From Flavobacteriales bacterium UBA7690 (GTDB taxonomy: Bacteria; Bacteroidota; Bacteroidia; Flavobacteriales_F; PHOS-HE28): a DNA stretch of 64,000 nt. The notes beneath the pieces were generated by a model, which saw nothing but the letters and a program-made list of their open reading frames with translations, made no database searches and was not told where the DNA came from. Below are positions 1 to 8,133 of this stretch, piece by piece (the first letter of the stretch is position 1; every line of letters begins with the position of its first letter). Location of the stretch: assembly GCA_002482775.1 (NCBI GenBank), contig DLGQ01000061.1, forward strand, positions 6,421 to 70,420. Direction: 5' to 3'. The position numbers were made by a program, and so were the translations under genes.

Positions 1-2
1 GT

Positions 3-575
3 TCGCCCGAGTGGGTATCCCTTCCCATCCTCGGCCTGTTGATCATCGTGATGCTCATCGTGCTTTGGTTCTTCCGCGTACCCTCCCGTTCGTTGCCCAA
101 CGAGGACACCGCGATCTTCGCCCCGTGCGATGGCAAAGTGGTGGTAATCGAAGAGGTCTTCGAACCCGAATACTTCAAGGACAAGCGCAAGCAGGTCTCC
201 ATTTTCATGAGCCCGCTGAACGTCCACATCAACTACCATCCCATCGGCGGCACTACCACCTACTACAAATACCACCCGGGGAAATACCTGGTGGCGTGGC
301 ACCCGAAAAGCAGTACGGAGAACGAGCGCAGCACGGTGGTGAACAAGCATCCGCAGCATGGCGAAGTGCTCTTCCGCCAGATCGCAGGAGCCTTGGCGCG
401 CCGCATCTGCACCTACGCCAGCGAAGGCAAGCCAGCCGTGCAAGGTGCCGAGTTCGGCTTCATCAAATTCGGTTCGCGTGTGGATCTTTTCCTTCCACTG
501 GATGCCAAGGTCGAAGTAGCGCTCGATCAAGTGGTGACCGGCTCTTCCTCCGTGATCGCACGTTTCAAGCATTGA
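3..575 (+). CDS. psd: phosphatidylserine decarboxylase, short form (5' end outside window)
   Basis: This enzyme decarboxylates phosphatidylserine to phosphatidylethanolamine at the cytoplasmic membrane. The frame is open to the window edge, so the true start lies upstream; the first visible residues form a hydrophobic membrane segment ending in VLWFFRVP. The core has the features of the short proenzyme family: IFAPCDGKVV near the N-terminus, SPLNVHINYHP, and FGSRVD at about nt 468-485. In this family the enzyme cleaves itself between the Gly and Ser of the GS pair (nt 471-476) to make the pyruvoyl group. The next gene starts 3 bp after the stop, so the two are probably cotranscribed. The family call is firm; only the missing N-terminus is unknown. 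Confidence 0.93.
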   Translation, partial: SPEWVSLPILGLLIIVMLIVLWFFRVPSRSLPNEDTAIFAPCDGKVVVIEEVFEPEYFKDKRKQVSIFMSPLNVHINYHPIGGTTTYYKYHPGKYLVAWHPKSSTENERSTVVNKHPQHGEVLFRQIAGALARRICTYASEGKPAVQGAEFGFIKFGSRVDLFLPLDAKVEVALDQVVTGSSSVIARFKH

Positions 576-578
576 TCG

Positions 579-1121
579 ATGAACAACACCATCAAGTCCG
601 TACTGCTCGGCATCATCGCTGTATTGGCCATCGCACTGGTCGTTGGCCATTTCCTGAAAGGCCAAGGTTCCTCGAAGCGCAATGGTGGTGCCGCCCAACA
701 GGTGGTCGTGACCGGACCTTTGGAGAATAAGAACATCCGGTTCGATGGCTACTACAGCAACCAGATGGGCAACCTTCTCTACTTGATCAGGTTCTTCCCC
801 GAAGGTCGCGTCGTTTCGGTCAATGGCACATCAGAAGTGGCGAAGGACCTGCCGAAATACCTGGTGCGTGAAACGAAAGGCAACCCGGCGCTCGGTCTGC
901 ACAACGTGCCGGTTTCCGTGGTGGGCGACAGCTTGGTCTTCATCACCCATCCCGAGAAAGGGGAGATCGAATACCGCGGTGTTGTCGCGAGCAGTTCCAT
1001 GGTGCGCTTCATCCGGCACAGCCACATCACCGGCACGCGCCAGTTGATGGAGTATGTGTTCTATCCCGATGGGACCTTCCCCTCACAACAGGATAGCACG
1101 CAGGTCGTCCAGCCGGCGTAG
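579..1121 (+). CDS. membrane-anchored hypothetical protein
   Basis: I do not recognise a family for this 180-residue protein. It starts with a short polar stretch and one hydrophobic segment (about residues 6-25, SVLLGIIAVLAIALVVGHFL), which fits a signal anchor or uncleaved signal peptide. The remainder is soluble, mixed alpha/beta in look, and probably outside the cytoplasm. It starts 3 bp after psd and is likely cotranscribed with it. Its last 39 bp overlap the end of the convergent HAD phosphatase gene, so the two transcripts must overlap at their 3' ends. Confidence 0.75.
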   Translation: MNNTIKSVLLGIIAVLAIALVVGHFLKGQGSSKRNGGAAQQVVVTGPLENKNIRFDGYYSNQMGNLLYLIRFFPEGRVVSVNGTSEVAKDLPKYLVRETKGNPALGLHNVPVSVVGDSLVFITHPEKGEIEYRGVVASSSMVRFIRHSHITGTRQLMEYVFYPDGTFPSQQDSTQVVQPA

Positions 1122-1778
1122 CACGTAGGTGGCTTGTTCGTCCGCCGTTCCATGCGGCGCGAAGTGGGCGTGATCCCAACCTGCGGCACGTGCGCCTTCC
1201 ATATCGGCGGGTACACTATCACCGATCATCAGGCTTTCTTCCGAAGTGGCCTTGGTGCGTTTCAGCGCAGCGGCGAAGATCCGCGGGTCGGGCTTGCGTG
1301 CCCCGGCCATCTCGCTGGACAGTACCAGGTCGAAATGATCCTCCAACCCACTGCTGGCGATCTTCTCGCGCTGCACCTCGTGGAAACCGTTGGTGATGAT
1401 GTGGATCCTATACTTCCCGCGCAGATCACCAAGCAATTCGCGCGCACCGGGCATCAACGCGGTCCGTTTAGGTGTGAGCGCGAGATAATCCCGGCCCATA
1501 CGCACAGCCAGCGCTTCATCTTTCACGCCGAAACGCAGCAAAGTGTTCCGGAAACGCAGCACGCGCAACACGTTCCGATCCAGTTGACCGCTCTCGTAAC
1601 GCTGCCAAAGCCCATGGTTCACCTCTTCGTACGCGTCGATGAACTCCTCCACATCTTCGACCCCCTGATCGGTCAACTTCTCCGCTTCGTGCAGTTCCCG
1701 CAGCGTGTGGCGCGAGTTGGTCTCGAAGTCCCACAGCGTATGATCCAGATCGAAGAAGAGGTGCGCGTACCGTTTCAT
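1083..1778 (-). CDS. HAD-family phosphatase, YjjG-like (noncanonical pyrimidine nucleotidase type)
   Basis: This is a haloacid-dehalogenase phosphatase of about 231 residues. All four HAD motifs are visible: motif I FFDLDHTLWDF (nucleophile Asp at residue 10), motif II IITNGF, the motif III lysine in ARKPDPRIF, and motif IV MIGDSVPADMEGA. The length and the DLDHTLWDF form match the YjjG group, which dephosphorylates nucleoside monophosphates including noncanonical pyrimidines. The start is set at the ATG at 1778 because it overlaps the stop of the upstream membrane-protein gene (ATGA). A longer frame upstream exists but has no family similarity. Its place after upp suggests a pyrimidine salvage or clean-up link, which is inference. 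Confidence 0.88.
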   Translation of the reverse strand: MKRYAHLFFDLDHTLWDFETNSRHTLRELHEAEKLTDQGVEDVEEFIDAYEEVNHGLWQRYESGQLDRNVLRVLRFRNTLLRFGVKDEALAVRMGRDYLALTPKRTALMPGARELLGDLRGKYRIHIITNGFHEVQREKIASSGLEDHFDLVLSSEMAGARKPDPRIFAAALKRTKATSEESLMIGDSVPADMEGARAAGWDHAHFAPHGTADEQATYVLRRLDDLRAILL

Positions 1779-2233
1779 CGGATGAAGCTCCACGCCACAC
1801 TGAGGATCACGGACCAAACGAGTACCGAGCCCAGCAAGGCCGGCAAGGTGCGCCTATCGTGGCGGAAGTATTTCGCTGCAAGTAGCGCCGTGATGGGGAT
1901 GGAAAGCGTGGGTGGTGCGAACGCCGCCAGACCGATGATACCATAGCGATGTTTGATGCGCACGATCATCCGGTTCGTACGGGTGAAGACGGGCTTGGGC
2001 ATGAGACCTTGAATCATCCGCGCCTTCGATCGACGGACATACCGTTGGCGGAACCATTCGAGCAATCCTTTCCCCGAGAAGTAGAACAGCAACATGCCCG
2101 CACACGATCCGACGGCCATGTAGACGAGCGTTTCCACGAAGCCGTGCCCCATGCCGTAGGAGACCAGCCCTGCGAACAGGAACTTCACCATGGCCGTGAC
2201 CACGACAGTAAGTGCACTCAAGAATTCTTGCAT
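1775..2233 (-). CDS. small integral membrane protein
   Basis: This 152-residue protein is mostly hydrophobic, with about four predicted membrane segments: two near the N-terminus (residues about 5-45), one around IIGLAAFAPPTLSIPITALLA, and one at the C-terminus. A basic loop (RQRYVRRSKAR) lies between the halves. The central GLAAFAPPTLSIPI stretch recalls the small multidrug export (Sm_multidrug_ex) membrane family, but this is only a resemblance from memory. It sits between upp and the HAD gene, starting 3 bp from upp and overlapping the HAD start by 4 bp, so all three are likely one transcript. Confidence 0.72.
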   Translation of the reverse strand: MQEFLSALTVVVTAMVKFLFAGLVSYGMGHGFVETLVYMAVGSCAGMLLFYFSGKGLLEWFRQRYVRRSKARMIQGLMPKPVFTRTNRMIVRIKHRYGIIGLAAFAPPTLSIPITALLAAKYFRHDRRTLPALLGSVLVWSVILSVAWSFIR

Positions 2234-2236
2234 GGC

Positions 2237-2887
2237 CTACATCTTGGCCCCGTAGGCCAGATCGCCGGCATCACCTAGTCCCGGCACGATGTACGCTTGC
2301 GCGGTCATCTCATCGTCAACCGCACCGATCCAGAAGCGTGTGCCCGCAGGCAGGTGCAGTTTCGCGTACTCCAATCCCTCCGCACTGGCGATCACCGCCG
2401 CCACGTGCAATGCCTTGGGCTTGCCCAAACGCAGCAGCGCTTTGTACACCAACACCATGCTGCGGCCCGTGGCCAGCATGGGGTCGCACAGGATCACCAC
2501 ACGGCCTTCCAGCGAAGGACTACTGAGGTATTCCACTTCGATATCGAACGCGTCCTCACCCTTGCGGTGTTTCCGGTACGCACTTACGAAAGCGCTGTCG
2601 GCACGGTCGAAATAGTTGAGCATGCCCTGGTGCAGTGGCAGGCCGGCACGCAGGATGTTCGCGAGCACCGGTTGTTCGGCCATCAGTTCCGTGTGCGCCA
2701 CGCCTAGCGGTGTGGTCACCTCAACCGGTACATAGTCCAGCGTGCGGCTCAATTCCAAGGCCATCACCTCGCCGATACGTTCCAAATTGCGGCGGAACCG
2801 CAAGGGATCCTTCTGCACGTTCACATCGCGCAGCTCTGCCACGAAGTGGTTCACCACGCTCCGCTGTTTCACCAGTTCCATCACCAT
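2237..2887 (-). CDS. upp: uracil phosphoribosyltransferase
   Basis: This enzyme converts uracil and PRPP to UMP in pyrimidine salvage. The PRPP loop VVILCDPMLATGRSM lies at about residues 130-143, and the uracil-binding C-terminus has VPGLGDAGDLAYG. The start is placed at ATG 2887 (216 residues), because the resulting N-terminus aligns in length with the usual Bacteroidota Upp start and leaves 8 bp after the upstream FemAB-like gene. A GTG at 2911 would add eight residues and overlap that gene. Upp sits at the downstream end of a surface-sugar operon, so a shared promoter may serve both functions. Confidence 0.94.
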   Translation of the reverse strand: MVMELVKQRSVVNHFVAELRDVNVQKDPLRFRRNLERIGEVMALELSRTLDYVPVEVTTPLGVAHTELMAEQPVLANILRAGLPLHQGMLNYFDRADSAFVSAYRKHRKGEDAFDIEVEYLSSPSLEGRVVILCDPMLATGRSMVLVYKALLRLGKPKALHVAAVIASAEGLEYAKLHLPAGTRFWIGAVDDEMTAQAYIVPGLGDAGDLAYGAKM

Positions 2888-2895
2888 GGCTTCGT

Positions 2896-3804
2896 CTATC
2901 GCTTGATCCACCGCAGTGGGGCCGGAAGTCGGTTCCTGACCAGGTGTAAATATACCGTGCTGCGTGCTCCGAAGCCCGCATTGAAACGCGCCACCGAGGC
3001 CGTGTTGGATCCCGCGAAGTCCAACAACACCCCAGAACCCGCGTGGTCGCTGATGTACCTATCCACCAAGTGGAACATGGCCTGCCGATCGGATCCCGCC
3101 TTGTCATTGGCCGATTTCAACAGGATGGAACGCCCTTCCCATTCCATGATGCAGAGCGCAGCGATCAGCGTTCCGTTCTCCCTTACGCCGGAAAGGGCAC
3201 ATTGGCCGCGTTCCAATGCACCGGAGATCATGCGTTCCAATAAAAGCATGCCGCCATCGGGGATATTGCCGAAGCGCTTGCCCGTGGTGCGTTCGAACAA
3301 TGCCACGAATTCTGCGGAGGTGATGTCCGAGATGATCACCGGAGGATCACCACCGCTCTTGCGTAGGTTGCGGCGGTGCCCTTGGGAATACCCGGCGTGC
3401 AAGGTGGTGGCATCAGCGTTGAGCAGTAGGTCCTGGTTGGTGCTGGAAGAAAGCTTATCGTCCCGCTCGGCGCGCACATGCATGGCAGCGTTGAGGTGGA
3501 TATCCCAGTAGCGGAACCGCTCTGGAACGGTACTGAGGAAAGCATCGTCAAGACCGGTATTGCGCAGTGGACTGAACACGCCCTGCTGCTGCACCGCGAA
3601 CGGCTGGTACAGATAATCGATGCCGAATTTCCGTCGCCAGATCAAGGGCATGATGGAGCCATCTTCACCGATCAACGCCTCCCACTGCGGACAACACAGA
3701 TCCAGCACCCAGCTCTGCGCATACCATAGACGATCCGAGCACTGCAACAAGAGCTTGTCCCATTGCCCCTTGTCGATATCGGTATGGCGCAAATGCCTGA
3801 TCAT
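2896..3804 (-). CDS. FemAB/GNAT-like acyltransferase
   Basis: This 302-residue protein looks like the FemAB-related or GNAT_6 acyltransferase group. Supporting features are the N-terminal WYAQSWVLDLC region, a central helix with GYSQGHRRNLRKS, and a C-terminal GNAT-like core containing GTLIAALCIMEWEGRSILL and LLDFAGSNTASVARFNAGFGA, the fold end that contacts the acyl donor. Family members move amino acids or acyl groups onto peptidoglycan precursors or surface sugars. The start ATG at 3804 overlaps the stop of the upstream deacetylase-like gene (ATGA). In this operon it could be the final transferase for a group activated by the AMP ligase and carrier protein; that is inference. Confidence 0.72.
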   Translation of the reverse strand: MIRHLRHTDIDKGQWDKLLLQCSDRLWYAQSWVLDLCCPQWEALIGEDGSIMPLIWRRKFGIDYLYQPFAVQQQGVFSPLRNTGLDDAFLSTVPERFRYWDIHLNAAMHVRAERDDKLSSSTNQDLLLNADATTLHAGYSQGHRRNLRKSGGDPPVIISDITSAEFVALFERTTGKRFGNIPDGGMLLLERMISGALERGQCALSGVRENGTLIAALCIMEWEGRSILLKSANDKAGSDRQAMFHLVDRYISDHAGSGVLLDFAGSNTASVARFNAGFGARSTVYLHLVRNRLPAPLRWIKR

Positions 3805-5087
3805 GGTCGTGCGTGCTGCATCACCTGTTCGAACACATCGGGCCATGGGGCGAATTCGCGATGTCCGCTCAAATACCGATCGTGCCATACACTGATGAAC
3901 TGACCGCTAACGGCACGGACCTTGTCGCTCATCGCGTTCATCGTCTTCACCACGGCGTGCGGATCCATGCGTTGCTGTTCGATCAAGGCGCTATCCATCA
4001 CAGCGAAGGGGTGGAGCATCAATTTCGTCTCCTGCTCGCGTTCAAGATCGTACCATGGGAATGGACGGCAAGTACCAACGCGGAATCCAGCGCGGTCCGT
4101 GAACCCCAGGGTGTGGTCTTCGACGTATCCGGCATCGACCAAATAGCGTAGTGTGCCCGGGAGTTGCCAACGCAGGAAATGCTGCCGAGAGAGCCGCACA
4201 TCCTTGTTGATGGTCTGCTGCAAGATGGCACGCTCCTCTTCTTGCAAGGTTCCTTTGACAGAAGATCCGTACGAGGGATGGATACCGACATCGAACGCCT
4301 CTGCACATCGCCGGATGTGCGCCTGAGTGGCTGGATGGCTTGGATCCGCCGCATGATCGAACTCACCCTCGCCGCGTAGGAGGTAGAAGAGGATCGCGCG
4401 CCGGAACGTTCCCCGCTGTGCTGCCACGACCTCGATGGCCCTTTCGAACGGATCAGGGATGTTCCCAGAACGCACGCGCCAACGCTCCGGAACAGCCGAC
4501 CACTCGCCGTGCAGTAGATCCTTCACGGATGCACCTACCGCACGGGAAAAAGGGCGTCCGGCATAGCGGAGGATGTTGTCCATATCCACCGTAACACAAT
4601 TGGAATACCGCAGTGCGCAATGGAGTTCGCCGGGCCATTCGTTCTCCAACGCGATCCCGAGCTTGATCACCTGCTCATCGATCCATGGACGATCGGCCAA
4701 GCCATTCCGTACAGTGAACAACGCAGCGGAAGGCACTCGGCCGTGGGCATCGCGCACTGTGCAACGGATCTCATCAGTGAGGCTGAGCAGGTAGAAGACC
4801 CCCGCGAACAGATCCGCTTCACCGTTCACCAAGAACATCCTGCGCGTATCACCGTCAACGATCACTTCTGGATCCTGCTCGGGCAGCTCGTCGATCATCC
4901 CGCTGAACGGTATGTTGAACGCTCCTTCGAAACGCTCCTTGCCATAGCTCAATCGCGGACCGTTCGCGCTGCGGAACTCTGCAGCACCATGGGCATAGTG
5001 GACAGCAAGGCCCAACATGCGTTCCAGCACATGACGGACCACGAAAAGGGTTCGTGCGGAAGGCTGTTCAAGATGGACCACCAGCAT
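3801..5087 (-). CDS. DUF7033 / polysaccharide deacetylase-like protein
   Basis: This 428-residue cytoplasmic-looking protein matches the Bacteroidota group with an N-terminal DUF7033-type domain and a C-terminal polysaccharide deacetylase fold. The N-terminal part carries SANGPRLSYGKERF and a long beta-rich stretch. The NodB-like part begins near VTVDMDNILRYAG, where the metal-site Asp pair is expected, and continues with FDVGIHPSYGS and LSRQHFLRWQLPGTLRYL. The HPSYG histidine fits a metal ligand of the carbohydrate esterase 4 fold. Such proteins recur in surface-polysaccharide loci and may remove acetyl groups from a sugar intermediate. The gene starts 3 bp after the AAC(3)-like gene. Confidence 0.78.
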   Translation of the reverse strand: MLVVHLEQPSARTLFVVRHVLERMLGLAVHYAHGAAEFRSANGPRLSYGKERFEGAFNIPFSGMIDELPEQDPEVIVDGDTRRMFLVNGEADLFAGVFYLLSLTDEIRCTVRDAHGRVPSAALFTVRNGLADRPWIDEQVIKLGIALENEWPGELHCALRYSNCVTVDMDNILRYAGRPFSRAVGASVKDLLHGEWSAVPERWRVRSGNIPDPFERAIEVVAAQRGTFRRAILFYLLRGEGEFDHAADPSHPATQAHIRRCAEAFDVGIHPSYGSSVKGTLQEEERAILQQTINKDVRLSRQHFLRWQLPGTLRYLVDAGYVEDHTLGFTDRAGFRVGTCRPFPWYDLEREQETKLMLHPFAVMDSALIEQQRMDPHAVVKTMNAMSDKVRAVSGQFISVWHDRYLSGHREFAPWPDVFEQVMQHARP

Positions 5088-5090
5088 GGC

Positions 5091-5918
5091 TCAACGGATA
5101 CCCTGTGGGCGGCCCATGACGGTGAATAGCGCCGCTCGTGCCACATCCTTCAACCACCACGAACACCGGAAAAGATGCACGCTTCCAGCGCTGTCCTTCC
5201 GCAAGTCCTCCGCGATCACCGGATAGGCTGCAACAAGGTCGATCACCCTCCACTGTATACCCTCCACCGCCCCTCTCCGGAGGGCTCCCGAGCGTTCCAA
5301 AAGCCCTTCCATGGAACTGAGGTTCATCCGATGGCCAGCCTTCTTGGCTTGGATATCGAATGAACGTTGCATGGTGCTTCCATCCAGATCGGTGTATTGG
5401 AACGACATGGTACGCTTGAACCGATAAGGTACTCGTTCGCGCTCTTCCACGAAATGTGAGAAGGTCAATGCACGGTTGACCTCAAGATCCAAGGTGACGA
5501 GCAAACCGCCATGTTCATGGGCGTACGAAAAGGGTGATCCCGGACCGAAGCTGCCTCGTTCTTGCACCGTCATGAGGTGCTCGCGCCCTTGACCAGCAAC
5601 GGCGAAGGAATGCAATGGATGCCCGGTGCGCCCGAACGCCGGATGCTCCAGCGCCGCCTTGCCTAATGAGCCGCTGATTGTGTGCGAGCCCCGTCGGTCG
5701 AACGACGCACCATCCACAAGGTCGAATGTATAGGTCGGTATCAGCAAGGTTCCCGTAGGACCAAGATGAAGCCGGAACGCATCGATCAATGCATGTGGGT
5801 GGAACCTTTCCTTGGAACGAATGGACCGCCATGCGATCCGGGTGACATCGGCCATGAACATGACCGTAGCTCCCGTTGGGATACCCATGGCTGATGGCCA
5901 AGCCGCAAGTCCGGACAT
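5091..5918 (-). CDS. AAC(3)-family N-acyltransferase
   Basis: This 275-residue protein belongs to the aminoglycoside 3-N-acetyltransferase fold family. Clear marks are GPTGTLLIPTYTFD, the block RTGHPLHSFAVAG with the conserved histidines, ERGSFGPGSPFSYAHEHGG, and a late conserved histidine in LTFSHFVEE. Members outside resistance cassettes are common in surface-sugar loci and acylate amino sugars. The start ATG at 5918 shares one base with the stop of the GNAT gene upstream (TGATG), which rules out the longer frame. Sitting behind an AMP ligase and carrier protein, it more likely handles a cell-envelope sugar than an antibiotic. Confidence 0.85.
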   Translation of the reverse strand: MSGLAAWPSAMGIPTGATVMFMADVTRIAWRSIRSKERFHPHALIDAFRLHLGPTGTLLIPTYTFDLVDGASFDRRGSHTISGSLGKAALEHPAFGRTGHPLHSFAVAGQGREHLMTVQERGSFGPGSPFSYAHEHGGLLVTLDLEVNRALTFSHFVEERERVPYRFKRTMSFQYTDLDGSTMQRSFDIQAKKAGHRMNLSSMEGLLERSGALRRGAVEGIQWRVIDLVAAYPVIAEDLRKDSAGSVHLFRCSWWLKDVARAALFTVMGRPQGIR

Positions 5919-6391
5919 CAGCTGCGCATGAGTTGATGGATGCGCACCTCGAATCCTTGGCTTCTCCAAAATTCCAAGGCAGCGCCATTGCCGGCCACCA
6001 CGCTCAATTCCACCCGCGACACGTGCCGCGAGGCGAACCAATCATTCAAAGGAAGGAGCATCGCCCGCGCGATACCACTTCTGCGGTGGGCGGGAAGTAC
6101 ATAGACGTGGGTGATGGTCCCCATCGGACCACCGGCGAGGTGTGTATCCGGCAACCACAAAGCGCCATGGGCGAATCCAACGATAACGCCATCCACCTCG
6201 GCCAGAACAAGACGGCCGAAGCGTTCCAAACCGGCGCCAATGCGCTTCAGCCAACGCTCTCCTCCTTCAGCAGCCAACACCGCCGGCGAACCGGCTAGAG
6301 CCTCCTCTGCATACAAGGCCTCGAACAATGCGACAACGGAAATGGCACGCGGATCCTCATTGCTGACGATCAGATGGATCCGGTGCTCCAT
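5918..6391 (-). CDS. GNAT-family N-acetyltransferase
   Basis: This 157-residue protein is a typical GNAT acetyltransferase. The acetyl-CoA binding region is visible as THVYVLPAHRRSGIARAMLLPL (the V-x-x-x-x-R-x-x-G-x-A loop), followed by a C-terminal strand with RVELSVVAGNGAALEFWRSQGF, a standard ending of the fold. The substrate is not shown by the sequence. It lies 3 bp downstream of the acyl carrier protein gene and is coupled to the AAC(3)-like gene by a TGATG junction, so it belongs to the same sugar-modification operon. It may acetylate an amino sugar or the product of the neighbouring ligase. Confidence 0.85.
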   Translation of the reverse strand: MEHRIHLIVSNEDPRAISVVALFEALYAEEALAGSPAVLAAEGGERWLKRIGAGLERFGRLVLAEVDGVIVGFAHGALWLPDTHLAGGPMGTITHVYVLPAHRRSGIARAMLLPLNDWFASRHVSRVELSVVAGNGAALEFWRSQGFEVRIHQLMRS

Positions 6392-6394
6392 GGT

Positions 6395-6643
6395 TCAACG
6401 GAACAGTCGAAGAAGCGAGGACACGGTGGTGGCGTTCTCCTGCACGAGTGCTGCCTCCAGATCCACCTGCTTCCCGGTAACATCCTCCAAAGCGGCTACC
6501 AGATCAATGAATCCAAGGGAGTCCAACAAACCAGTACGAACAAGATCAAGCTCGTCGTCCACCTCGGAAGCCTTCATCCCTAAACGGGAAAGGCGGGTGG
6601 TCAGCTGAGCATGGATCTCTGCCTTCAGTTCATCCTGCGTCAT
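6395..6643 (-). CDS. acyl carrier protein
   Basis: This 82-residue protein is an acyl or peptidyl carrier protein. The phosphopantetheine attachment site is GLLDSLGFIDLV with the modified serine at residue 42, in the usual place for the family. The start is ATG 6643, which lies 14 bp inside the end of the ligase gene. Pairing with a stand-alone adenylating ligase suggests that the ligase loads this carrier, as DltA loads DltC with D-alanine, and that one of the downstream acyltransferases uses the carrier-bound group. It is not the fatty-acid AcpP, because it lacks fab neighbours. Confidence 0.86.
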   Translation of the reverse strand: MTQDELKAEIHAQLTTRLSRLGMKASEVDDELDLVRTGLLDSLGFIDLVAALEDVTGKQVDLEAALVQENATTVSSLLRLFR

Positions 6644-8123
6644 GTTGCGCCATTTGAATGAGTTTGACACGGTCCCATTTGCCATTGGTGTTCCGCGGAA
6701 TTTCAGGTAACGAGATGATGCGCTCGGGGAGATACACGACAGGTAGCTTCGTGCGCAATTGGTCCATCAGCCAACGCACATCCGCGGCTACATCGATGAA
6801 GGTGACCAGCTGGGTCGCTCCGTTCATGAGCACAGGAACAGAAACAGCGTTCCCGCCATCCAACAAGGGCTGCATCGCTTCGTCCACCTCTCCCGGCTCG
6901 ATGCGCTGGCCGAACCGTTTCACCTGGTGATCGATGCGACCTACGAAATGCAGGATACCATCAGCGTCCTCGCGCACATGATCACCAGTGCGATACCACA
7001 ACCCTTCTTGCCCCGGTAACTCAACGAACGCCTTTTGCGTGGCTTCCGGTGCGTTGATGTATCCCTTGGTGACCTGTGGACCGCTCAATAGTAGTTCGCC
7101 TTCGCCCGGTGGGGCACCTTCGAAGGGGGCGACCAACGTTCTATCGGAACCGATGGACCTTCCGATCGGAACAACTCCTTGCACGGTCGCCATATCCGGT
7201 AGGATCTCGAAACTCGTGATCGCGATGGTGGCTTCCGTTGGGCCGTAGAGGTTGATGATACGCGATGCAGGTGCAGCGATCCTCCAGTCCTGGGCCAACT
7301 GCCAGGGCAAGGCTTCGCCACAGAAGAAACTATAACGTATTGATGGTAAAGCGCCGACCGTGAGGGCCCGGGCGCGGCGCATAACCCCTGCCAACGAAGG
7401 GGCACTGAACCACACCGTGATCCCCATGGAACGGGCCCATGCCGCGGCCCTCAGCCAACCGCTCTCCGGACGAACGCACAAGGTGGCCCCGCTCGCCCAG
7501 CACACGAAGAGGTCATGGAAACTAAGGTCGAACGGCAAGGCGAAATGTTGAGAGAACCGATCCGATGCCGAGAATTGGTACCGCGCGAGAAGATGGCCCA
7601 GGTAAGCGGAGAGGTTGGCACGAGAAACACCTACCCCTTTAGGCCCACCAGTACTTCCAGAAGTGAAGAGCACGTAAGCTTCTTGATCATTGCTCACCGG
7701 GACAGGCAGAGCTCCAGACATGCCATTGCTCTCACTCTTCGGGGCGATCCATTCCACATGGGGCCTTTCGACACGCAAGGCCGCTTCCGAACCGCTGGGA
7801 GAAATGAGCCCGAGCCGTGCACCGCACCGATCCAGCATGCTGGTCCAGCGATCCAACGGACCTTCGGGCAATAACGGAACACAACTGGCGCCGGCCTTCA
7901 TGATACCGAGCACGGCCTCGAAGACCCAACTGGTCGTCCTGTCCGCGATGAGGACCACGCGCTGCCCTACCGCTCCCGCGCGAACGAGTTCCGCCGCGAT
8001 GGCATCGGAGCGGCGATCGAGATCTGCGTAGCTCAGTTGTTCTTCTCCTACGACCAGCGCGATATTCTCAGGCCAGCGGTCAACAGCTTGTCGGAAGAGT
8101 GCGATCGGATCGGTCGAGGACAT
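6630..8123 (-). CDS. AMP-forming amino acid/acyl ligase (stand-alone adenylation domain)
   Basis: This 497-residue enzyme belongs to the AMP-binding superfamily and resembles stand-alone adenylation domains such as DltA. Core motifs are complete: A3 LFTSGSTGGPKG (about 152-163), A5 NLYGPTEAT (about 291-299), A7 YRTGD, A8 GRIDHQVKRFGQRIEPGEVD, and A10 PRNTNGKWDR with the catalytic lysine near 482. It would activate an amino acid or carboxylic acid with ATP and load it on the adjacent carrier protein. The substrate cannot be read off safely. The start is ATG 8123; the upstream extension of the frame runs into the toroid gene, which ends at 8134. Confidence 0.88.
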   Translation of the reverse strand: MSSTDPIALFRQAVDRWPENIALVVGEEQLSYADLDRRSDAIAAELVRAGAVGQRVVLIADRTTSWVFEAVLGIMKAGASCVPLLPEGPLDRWTSMLDRCGARLGLISPSGSEAALRVERPHVEWIAPKSESNGMSGALPVPVSNDQEAYVLFTSGSTGGPKGVGVSRANLSAYLGHLLARYQFSASDRFSQHFALPFDLSFHDLFVCWASGATLCVRPESGWLRAAAWARSMGITVWFSAPSLAGVMRRARALTVGALPSIRYSFFCGEALPWQLAQDWRIAAPASRIINLYGPTEATIAITSFEILPDMATVQGVVPIGRSIGSDRTLVAPFEGAPPGEGELLLSGPQVTKGYINAPEATQKAFVELPGQEGLWYRTGDHVREDADGILHFVGRIDHQVKRFGQRIEPGEVDEAMQPLLDGGNAVSVPVLMNGATQLVTFIDVAADVRWLMDQLRTKLPVVYLPERIISLPEIPRNTNGKWDRVKLIQMAQHDAG

Positions 8124-8133
8124 CAATAGGCGC

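Noticed and set aside
11..730. A 239-codon frame overlapping psd and the next gene
   Set aside because: It runs through both genes in a different frame with Arg/Pro/His-rich composition. The psd frame has clear catalytic motifs.
5091..5918. AAC(3) protein as an aminoglycoside resistance gene
   Set aside because: The fold motifs fit, but the gene is embedded and coupled in a surface-sugar operon with no resistance context, so a sugar-acylating role is more likely.
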